DNA from: Gryganskiella cystojenkinii
Taxonomy: Eukaryota; Mortierellomycota; Mortierellomycetes; Mortierellales; Mortierellaceae
DNA length: 13,179 bases
Reading direction: 5' to 3'
Assembly: GCA_015852425.1 (NCBI GenBank)
Contig: JAAAIG010000985.1
Span: forward strand, 1 to 13,179
Below are positions 7,256 through 13,179 of this stretch, piece after piece. Within the stretch, counting starts at the first letter, position 1. Every line of letters starts with the position of its first letter. Below the pieces are notes generated by a model. It made no database searches, was not told the origin of the DNA, and saw only the letters and a list, made by a program, of their open reading frames with translations. The position numbers were made by a program, and so were the translations under genes.

Positions 7256-8758
7256 ATGGAGGAGATCACCAACACTCTGCAGGAACGACAGGAGGCAAAG
7301 GAATACCCTCTTCTCTGGTGGACGGAATGGTTCCATTCGACAGTCGAGGAAGGCAAGATCGTAGACTACTGTAATCTGCCTTACACCTGCAGATTTACTC
7401 TGGACAAGGCCAAGTATGATGAGACCAAGGTTGTCATCATCCATGCATCCAGCTTCGAGCCCAACGATGTCCCTAATCTTCTTGATGTCAAGTCGGGAAA
7501 GAAGGCCCTCATCCTCAACTCTCGTAAGCGAACATCCAATTGAAGACAGGTAGAAAAAAATCAATTAGATCTTGTCAACTCATTGTGCAGCGGCTTTCAT
7601 TCGCTCTACCAATTAGTCGAGTCCCCCAAGCAATTCCAGATCAAATCAGAGTGGACAAGTATCTTCACCCACCTATGGTCCTATTCATTCAACGCAGACT
7701 TTGTGTCGACCTACTTTGAGTCAGGACGAGGACCAGGGACATTCCTCAACTACATCCTCTCCAAACCAGTGCACACCATCCAGGAGAAGAACGATTTCCG
7801 AAAGGAACTGGCCCCCATCGCATGGGTTGTCAGTAGTTGTACCTCGTTAAACGGACGCCACTTTTATATCAATCAGCTGTTGAAGTACACCAACATCGAC
7901 ATCTATGGTCACTGTATGAGGAACAAGGAGTGGCCAGTGCATCCAAGTAAGCAGCCGGCAGCCTATTTCATTCTTTACTTTTGTTTCTTGACTGTACGGC
8001 GGACTAACTTGAATCTCCTCGTAACCCGTATTTCTTACAAAGACGGAACACCGTTTACGGATCGCGAGGTTGTGGCACGGTACAAGTTCTACCTTAGTAT
8101 TGAGAACTCCAACTGCGATGACTACGTTACCGAAAAAATCGAACGCCCCTACGCATTGGGAGTCGTTCCCATCCTGGACGGACCCAAGGATTATTCCCGC
8201 TTCCTGGCGACCAACCACTCCTCTCTCCGCTTGGACGACTTTGCAACGCCTGAACAACTCGCCCTCCGCGTTCACCAATTGGACAAAGATGACGCCGCCT
8301 ACTTGAGATATTTGGATTACAAGGATCCCGCCAACCCAGTTGACTCTCTGCTTAATCCAAGATTGCTCGAGACCTTTGATGTTCCTCAGGGAACTTGGGG
8401 ACCGGACGATCGGGGAGCTCGTTGTGGGATGTGCAAGCTGGCGCATGACATGACTGAGGGAACGTACCAGTTACCCCCCAACAAAATCATGGGGCCTGAC
8501 CAGACTTGCTACTTCAGAAAGTGGGGATATATTAGTTGGGTCGCCGAGCTTTATTGGTGGATTATTGCCCTGGTGATCCTGGGTAGCTTTGCTATTCTCA
8601 CTGTCATCATCGTTTGTAGCAAGAGTCACAGGGCCCGTAGGTCGCTCCTTGCGCTTAAGCACAAGCTGACACCCCCTAGATGGAGAAGGAAGAAGATCGC
8701 CGATGATCACAAGAGAATGGAGGATTATCAGCTGCTTGCATCGCAAAACGAGTATTAG
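7256..8758 (+). CDS. GT10 alpha-1,3-fucosyltransferase, paralog B (three exons)
   Basis: Same enzyme family as gene A. I infer exons 7256-7523, 7617-7946 and 8043-8758, giving 437 residues. Intron 1 (93 bases) has GTAAGC and a TTAG acceptor that restores NSLESPKQF, matching the GT10 N(S)xEPP motif; an earlier CAG at 7588-7590 breaks phase. Intron 2 (96 bases) has GTAAGC, branch CTAAC (8014-8018) and AAAG; it is stop-free and in frame. C39/C45 lie in YCNLPYTCR. LAPIAWVVSSC and DIYGHC are in the core. The signature IENSNCDDYVTEK is at 219-231, followed by VPILDGPKDY. C327/C330 (CGMC) and C355 match gene A. A hydrophobic helix at about 373-391 precedes a basic 46-residue tail, and no N-terminal anchor is seen. 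Over the 38 residues spanning the signature I count 23 identities to gene A. ATG 7256 has G at -3 and G at +4 and is the first in-frame ATG. Confidence 0.88.
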
Positions 8759-9172
8759 AACATACTTAGACCTAACTGAGCACCGTTCAAACATGGCATT
8801 ATTGCCCTTCCATATCCTGCAATGTTGTTATGGATGAGTATGAGTTGTGCAATGGTGTTTGTTGTGTATGAAGGTTGTTGGTACCTGATGGGATATCTTT
8901 CCTCTTATCAATAGCCTGTGCTGTACCGAAGCTCTGAACCCGCTTGTCTTTCCTATATAAACCCCTATAATAGCTTTCATAGAACCTCAACCTACAAATC
9001 ACAATTATCATAAAGCATACGGAGTAGAGTCTGCAGCATCACGAACGGGAGTGAGGCTTGTCCCACAAACAAAAATTCTTTCCAGTTTAGACTATTTTGT
9101 GCCTCTCTTTGAACTTCACCTTTTACTCTTGCTACTCCCACTTAAGTTTTTTCTTCCTTTTCTCTCTCGATC
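8759..9172. other. 3' flank of GT10 gene B and leader of the retroelement
   Basis: No gene is supported. TATATAAA at 8954-8961 is the best core-promoter motif in the window and lies 212 bases before the gag ATG, the sort of spacing expected for an LTR promoter plus leader. No sequence here reappears downstream of the element, so an LTR boundary cannot be drawn. No exact AATAAA for gene B is seen close to its stop. Confidence 0.4.
8954..8961 (+). promoter_or_regulatory. TATA box, possible LTR or element promoter
   Basis: TATATAAA followed by a leader without an ATG until 9051. It could be the remnant 5' LTR promoter of the Ty3/Gypsy element or an unrelated promoter. Confidence 0.35.
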
Positions 9173-10577
9173 ATGTCCAACCAATATCAACACCAACACC
9201 CACCCACCGAAGAGGAACTTTTCACTCTTCGTCACTCGGCCGAGCAGGCCCAGAAGGCCAATCCCGACCGCGAACAAATTCTTCATCACCTCAACCGCAT
9301 GATGGAGGACGTCCAGAACCTTCGAACCGACCTCCAGTCATCTCAGCCCCAAACGAGCTCTCTTCAGTCTCTCACCTCTGCTATCCAAACTCTGGCCGCG
9401 CAGAACGCCAAACAGATGGCCAACGCATCTCATTACCAAGCCCAGATCCAATCGGCCCTCGAACATCTCACTCTGCGTCTCAACGCTGCAACTCGTTTTC
9501 TTAAGTCCCGAATCCGCTACAGCCGAAATCCAACGGTAACAATGGAGTTAAGCCCCTTGTTGAATTTCTGTCCAAACTCATCACCGCCGCCGGATGTTGC
9601 CCCGAGGCCCTGGCATCCGAGTGCGCCAAGATCAATGACGCTCTTCAATCCATGGAAGGTCCTCCCGTGCTCTTCTTTGCCCCCTTCGTATATGGTGTTT
9701 CTCAAGACCTCGAGAGAATGTTAACGTCTACGACACCTCTACCTCTGTTCTTGACGAGATGTATGGTGACCAGAACAGTATCGAGGAGATTAACCACAAG
9801 TTGACCCGCCTTCGCCAGACCGGCTCCGTCTCCGATTACATTGCCCTGTTTCGTGCCCTTGCCTCCCGCTCCGGTTGGAACGATCCTGCCCTCTTGTCCC
9901 ACTTTAAGGATGGCCTCTCTCATGAGGTTCGTGTTATCCCCACGGCGAACCCCCACATGCTGACCACCCTCCGTGACACCCGGAGCTCCGCTCTCACCGC
10001 CTATCAGAACAGCCACAGCCGTAACCGTTTCCAGCGCCCTCACCAGACCAATGGTCATCAGCCCCCCCGCCGTCACCATATTCCTGGCTCGGTCCCTTCG
10101 TCTTCTTCCGGCTCTGGCCCTATGGAGGTCGATGCTATCAAGTTCAAGCACATCACTGCGGAGGAGAAGCAGCGCTGTCGTGATAACAACCTTTGCCTCT
10201 AGTGTGGTGGTACTGGCCACTATAGCCCCGATTGTCCCGTCAAGAAGGCCAAGCTCGCCGTCGTCACCATTTCAAGAGAAGGACCAGGAAAACGCTCAGA
10301 CCTAAGCCCAACTGAGGATTGGGTCTTGGACCAATTCCTGGCCTCGCCTCCTCTGGGACAGTCTCCCTCTCGCTACTCTCTCCGCATTTCTACTATTATC
10401 AACCTTCCCGACCGTGCCCCGATTAGGACCCATGCCTTGATCGATTCTGGCGCTCAGAAATCTTTCGTTGATACCACCTTTGTGAAGAGATTTCTTTGCC
10501 CACCTCCAACCTCTCCAACCCTCTTCGTCTCTACATGGCAGATGGCCACCCAGTCTTTCGGGTCCCGTAACCAATAA
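9173..10577 (+). pseudogene. Retrotransposon gag-protease, frameshifted
   Basis: The ATG at 9173 opens a Gln-rich, coiled-coil-like N-terminus. The sense frame then moves near 9505-9540 (NNGVKPLVEFLSKL begins at 9538) and again near 9720 (VYDTSTSVLDEMYG from 9726). From 9726 one frame runs to a TAA at 10575-10577, interrupted only by TAG at 10200-10202. It holds the retrotransposon gag core (INHKLTRLRQTGSVSDYIALF, then GLSHEVR), a Ser/Pro-rich linker, a CCHC knuckle (about 10194-10235) whose third position is the TAG, and the protease active site ALIDSGAQKSFVD at about 10435-10473. The single frame across knuckle and protease suggests a fused Gag-Pro in the parent element. It is inactive as read, because of the shifts and the stop. 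Confidence 0.8.
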
Positions 10578-11475
10578 GTGCTCCCTGGACATCATGGTTA
10601 CGGACATTCACCATGAAGCCCTTCACCCTCATTTCACTCAACTGCACTCTCATGGAGATCGATTGGCTGCAGCTGAATAACCCTTCGATCCATTGAAAAA
10701 ATCATATCATGTCCTTTCTTGATGAGTATTGCAATAAAAACTGTTTTGACCAGTACCCTTTTGTCTTGTATCTTGATTCCTTGCTATCTGACCTTGACCT
10801 TGATTCTGCGTACCCCTCTATCGATGATTACTAACTGTTGCAACTTATTCAACTGCAACCTGATGAGTCCCATCACTCTGTCCCGCTCGAACCCCCGGAT
10901 CACTCTGTTTCTGTCGACTGTCTCCAAGAACAACATTCACCTTCTGTGCCTGCCGAGTATGCTGATTTTGCCTCTCTGTTTAACGAGCGCAAGGGTGATG
11001 CTCTACTTCCCCTCTGACCTTTCGACCATTCAATCCCTCTGGAACCTGGCGCCACAGTCCCCTTCGGTCCATTGTACAACCTGTCTGGAAAGGAACTCAA
11101 AGCCTCCGCGAATACCTCGGCGAGAATCTTAAGAAAGGCTATATTCGCCGCTCGGATTCACCTGCAAGTGCTCCTGTCCTGTTCGTCCCCAACTCGGCCC
11201 TGTCTACACTCTACACTCCTGATGGTTCCCCTTGTGGTCTTTTGAACCATTTGTCACATATACCTACGGGCCATTTACGTAGCCCGCTGATGTCTCCTGC
11301 CTCCCCAAGATCTTGGCCTCCCTCGGCGTTTCACAGAGCTCGCGGACAAAAGATCGTCGTTGATCAGCTTGATGGCCGCATTGTCGGCTACAGCTCTTCA
11401 GAGCAGATCAACGTTGTTGCTGATACTCTTTGTCACTCAGGACTTAGGCGCTCATCAAGGCGCACTCCCTCTTGA
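10578..11475 (+). pseudogene. Retrotransposon pol remnant (RT N-terminus, heavily decayed)
   Basis: At 10651-10692 one frame reads MEIDWLQLNNPSIH and a stop, matching the end of the retropepsin domain (usually LGxDWLxxxNPxIDW). From about 10861 another frame gives the protease-RT linker, then PFDHSIPLEPGATVPFGPLY (11015-11074) after a TGA at 11012-11014. A shift near 11100 gives LREYLGENLKKGYIRRSDSP, then APVLFVPNS, typical of the Ty3/Gypsy RT N-terminus. The RT fingers, palm with YxDD, and thumb are missing. QINVVADTL near 11405-11431 resembles the C-terminal end of RNase H (NVVADALSR), which would imply a large internal deletion; that last match is tentative. Confidence 0.72.
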
Positions 11476-11762
11476 TGTCAAATCAGGTTACGTCCCTACT
11501 TCGCACGGAGGTCCAACTCTCGTGGTCATGTTTATTTGCTAGGTGTTTGAAGTGATAGTGCGTGTTGATGATGTTACAAAGGCGTTATTTGCTGTACAAA
11601 AAAAAAGAAAAAAAGAAAAGGAAACAATGCTAAGACCACAGACCGACTTTGCTGGAGAGTGAGAAACAGAGGTGTCATAGAAAAGATCACGTTAACATGT
11701 AAGAGTGGCCACGAGCACTCGTGTGAAGATGGTTCGAACAAAAAAAAAGCCGTAATCCTGCT
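11476..11762. other. Spacer between the retroelement remnant and the nuclear-protein gene
   Basis: No gene is seen. The stretch holds A-runs at about 11600-11622 and a perfect small palindrome, CACGAG-CA-CTCGTG, at 11710-11723. It should contain the 3' UTR of the minus-strand gene; no exact AATAAA on that strand was spotted. Confidence 0.4.
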
Positions 11763-12572
11763 CTAGTACTCGATCACGTACTCGATCTCGTCTTCATCCA
11801 TAAGCTTTCGCTTCTTTGACTCTGCTGTAGTGAGCTCAGCGACCTCCTCTTCAGTCTCACGGATCGCGGTCAAGTGTTTCGATAGCTGGGCTTGAAGTCC
11901 ACGCGCTTCCGAGACCACATCCTGAAGTTCCTTCGAGGTGCAGATCGCGACCAGGGTCTCCTTGCAAAGTCGGCTGTACGCTTGGAGCTCGGGACGCAGG
12001 CGGGACAGGGTCTCATCCGCATACACACTCATGTCAAAGAGACTCGAGTCGATATGGTGGTCCTCAGAGTAGAACTCGTCCTTATCCTCGTCATCGACCA
12101 CGACCATCTCATCTTCAAATTCGCAAGAACCACCGTGGTTTGTCTCTCGATCGGGGTGGCCGCAGTCGCTGGTGGTGTCAACCTTGAGCTTCTTTTGAGG
12201 CTTAGTGCTGATGGGTCTTTCGAGCTTGTTGTATTCCATCTTGACCTCGACGGGTTCCGTCTTGGGCTCGTCTTTGGCATTCATTTTTTTGGCAAGGACT
12301 TGTTGTGCTTGGTTGAGGATGGGTTGATTGTTGCGGTCGCACATCCATTCAAGGATTTTCTTGGCAAAGACACTGACAGCACAGTTTGTACGACGTATTT
12401 TCTTTAGGGAGTGGGTATATTGTTGCAGGTCGGTGGTGGTGTTGTGTTGGGCGTAATTGTTTGGAGTCCATTGGTTGGGATGTATATTTGTGTCATTAAA
12501 AAAGCACTGGACGTTTTCGAAAACGGGCCGCGGGGCAGAATCGAAGGCCTTGCCAGCGTCGGGGAACTGCAT
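11763..12572 (-). CDS. Hypothetical acidic, coiled-coil, probably nuclear protein
   Basis: I do not recognise the family. The single-exon frame gives 269 residues from ATG 12572 to TAG 11765-11763. Basic patches KPQKKLK (about 124-130) and KKRK (253-256) look like nuclear localisation signals. VKME at 110-113 fits the sumoylation consensus, between two Glu/Pro-rich patches. Residues about 151-171 are strongly acidic (EFEDEMVVVDDEDKDEFYSED holds the core). Residues about 186-250 are helix-forming and Glu/Leu-rich, likely a coiled coil, and the tail is acidic (DEDEIEYVIEY). The N-terminal 60 residues are Asn/Gln/Thr-rich. A longer in-frame start at 12746 would add 58 residues encoded largely by a CT-rich leader, so I prefer 12572, which has G at -3. 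A transcription-associated or chromatin protein is possible, but this is inferred from composition only. Confidence 0.68.
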   Translation of the reverse strand: MQFPDAGKAFDSAPRPVFENVQCFFNDTNIHPNQWTPNNYAQHNTTTDLQQYTHSLKKIRRTNCAVSVFAKKILEWMCDRNNQPILNQAQQVLAKKMNAKDEPKTEPVEVKMEYNKLERPISTKPQKKLKVDTTSDCGHPDRETNHGGSCEFEDEMVVVDDEDKDEFYSEDHHIDSSLFDMSVYADETLSRLRPELQAYSRLCKETLVAICTSKELQDVVSEARGLQAQLSKHLTAIRETEEEVAELTTAESKKRKLMDEDEIEYVIEY

Positions 12573-13179
12573 CGCGTCAAAGAGGTAGGTGTCAAACGAA
12601 TCGAAAAAGTAATGGTGGCAAAAAAAAAAGGAACACAAAGCGAGGAGAGAGGAGAGAGGAGAGAGGTTGTTGGTTGGAATAGACAGGTTGGAAGGGACAG
12701 GTTTTATGGCTCTATGGCTGGAAGGAAGGACAGGCATTGATTCCATGCTTCGGTTACGTGAACAATAATGACTTGCTCAACGTCACCGGAACGATGCAGT
12801 CGCAAGACCACAGAGCGGCAATCAAAGGACGGCCAGCCTGGTCAATTTCATCGTCTTGGCTCCTCTGTCGTCAGCAATGAACATCCATTTTCTCTCACCC
12901 TCTCTTCAATGCACGCCAATCCAATGGGTTGCTTTCTCCATTTTGAAGACCCCGAAATAAATTGTGGTAAAACACATGGCAGGGACCAAGGTAGGAATGT
13001 TCTCCGCAGTCACGAACCAAACCCAGACCAAAGGTATGCTCACTTTTCAATTTCTTGTGATTTTTCTTCTTTTCTCCAATACACGGCAGGACCCGAGGCG
13101 TGGTGACTTCTGTGGAGTGAGGGTGAGCCAAAGCTGGAGGACAGGTTTCAAAGTCTATCTTCTTGGGCAATTTCGTTGA
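12573..13179. other. Leader of the nuclear-protein gene and unassigned right edge
   Basis: On the minus strand the first ~100 bases are a CT-rich leader. The plus strand has one intron-like segment at 13034-13089 (GTATGC to GGCAG with T-rich sequence between). Its possible flanking exons give only short, unrecognisable translations in every phase tried. The frame ending exactly at the right edge (TGA at 13177-13179) has no recognisable domain. Confidence 0.4.
12644..12664. repeat. Microsatellite (GGAGAGA)x3
   Basis: Three perfect tandem copies of the 7-mer, read as a CT-rich tract on the minus strand about 70 to 90 bases before the ATG of the nuclear-protein gene. Such tracts are common in fungal promoters and leaders. 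Confidence 0.7.

Larger units (their letters stand above)
9173..11475 (+). mobile_element. Degenerate Ty3/Gypsy LTR-retrotransposon remnant
   Basis: The order gag, CCHC zinc knuckle, aspartic protease, then RT N-terminal segment is that of Ty3/Gypsy elements. Only about 2.3 kb is left, with most of RT, the RNase H core and the integrase not visible. Two frameshifts break gag, one TAG falls in the zinc knuckle, and several stops and shifts break pol. No flanking LTR pair, primer-binding site or target-site duplication could be identified, so the outer limits are those of recognisable coding sequence. Confidence 0.8.

Noticed and set aside
7591..7616. Use of the CAG at 7588-7590 as acceptor of intron 1 in GT10 gene B
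   Set aside because: It breaks phase with the exon 1 end, whereas the TTAG at 7613-7616 restores a GT10-like NSLESP junction.
7847..8446. 199-codon minus-strand open frame opposite GT10 gene B
   Set aside because: It is antisense to a well-supported exon and crosses intron 2; no recognisable protein.
10326..10577. Separate small gene starting with an internal ATG at 10326
   Set aside because: It is in the same frame as the gag core and contains the retropepsin active site, so it is part of the retroelement relic.
12573..12746. 58-residue N-terminal extension of the nuclear-protein gene
   Set aside because: It translates a CT-rich microsatellite leader; the hydrophobic Leu/Ser/Phe run looks like a by-product, and ATG 12572 has a better context.
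1..13179. CRISPR arrays, tRNA or rRNA genes, bacterial operon features
   Set aside because: No regularly spaced repeats, no cloverleaf with a convincing anticodon arm, no rRNA core sequence, and the introns and poly(A) hexamers point to a eukaryote.

Overview
The window looks like nuclear DNA from an early-diverging fungus. A Mortierella-like or other Mucoromycota genome is my best guess. The basis is short GT-AG introns of 93 to 176 bases, some with CTAAC-type branch sites, pyrimidine-rich leaders before start codons, homopolymer A/T runs between genes, and a decayed Ty3/Gypsy element. The species assignment is inference; no marker gene is present.

Layout from left to right. The C-terminal 238 codons of a probable Golgi glycosyltransferase run off the left edge (1-718, +). 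A gene-poor stretch follows, whose right half carries an imperfect ~200-base direct duplication (about 1746-2111). Next is a two-exon family GT10 alpha-1,3-fucosyltransferase (2212-3725, +), then a 3' flank with a perfect hairpin, phased A-tracts and interleaved inverted repeats (3803-4210). A doubtful small acidic-protein gene lies on the minus strand (4166-4574). A three-exon, membrane-anchored METTL24-like methyltransferase follows (5017-6395, -), and a second, three-exon GT10 fucosyltransferase is transcribed away from it (7256-8758, +). A broken Ty3/Gypsy retrotransposon occupies about 8950-11475 (+). It keeps recognisable gag, zinc knuckle, aspartic protease and the N-terminal part of reverse transcriptase. 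A single-exon gene for an unrecognised, probably nuclear, acidic and coiled-coil protein (11763-12572, -) closes the set. The right edge shows nothing firm beyond one intron-like signal.

Functional reading. Two diverged GT10 paralogs, a membrane-anchored methyltransferase of a family resembling animal METTL24, and a further probable glycosyltransferase lie together, so the left 9 kb looks like a glycan-modification neighbourhood. Both GT10 proteins lack an N-terminal signal anchor in the models here and instead carry one hydrophobic helix near the C-terminus with a basic tail. That is the reverse of the usual type II layout of eukaryotic GT10 enzymes. A fucosylation-plus-methylation pathway (for example O-methyl-fucose) is a testable inference, not something the sequence proves. 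Splice sites were inferred by eye from GT-AG signals, phase matching and alignment of the two GT10 paralogs.
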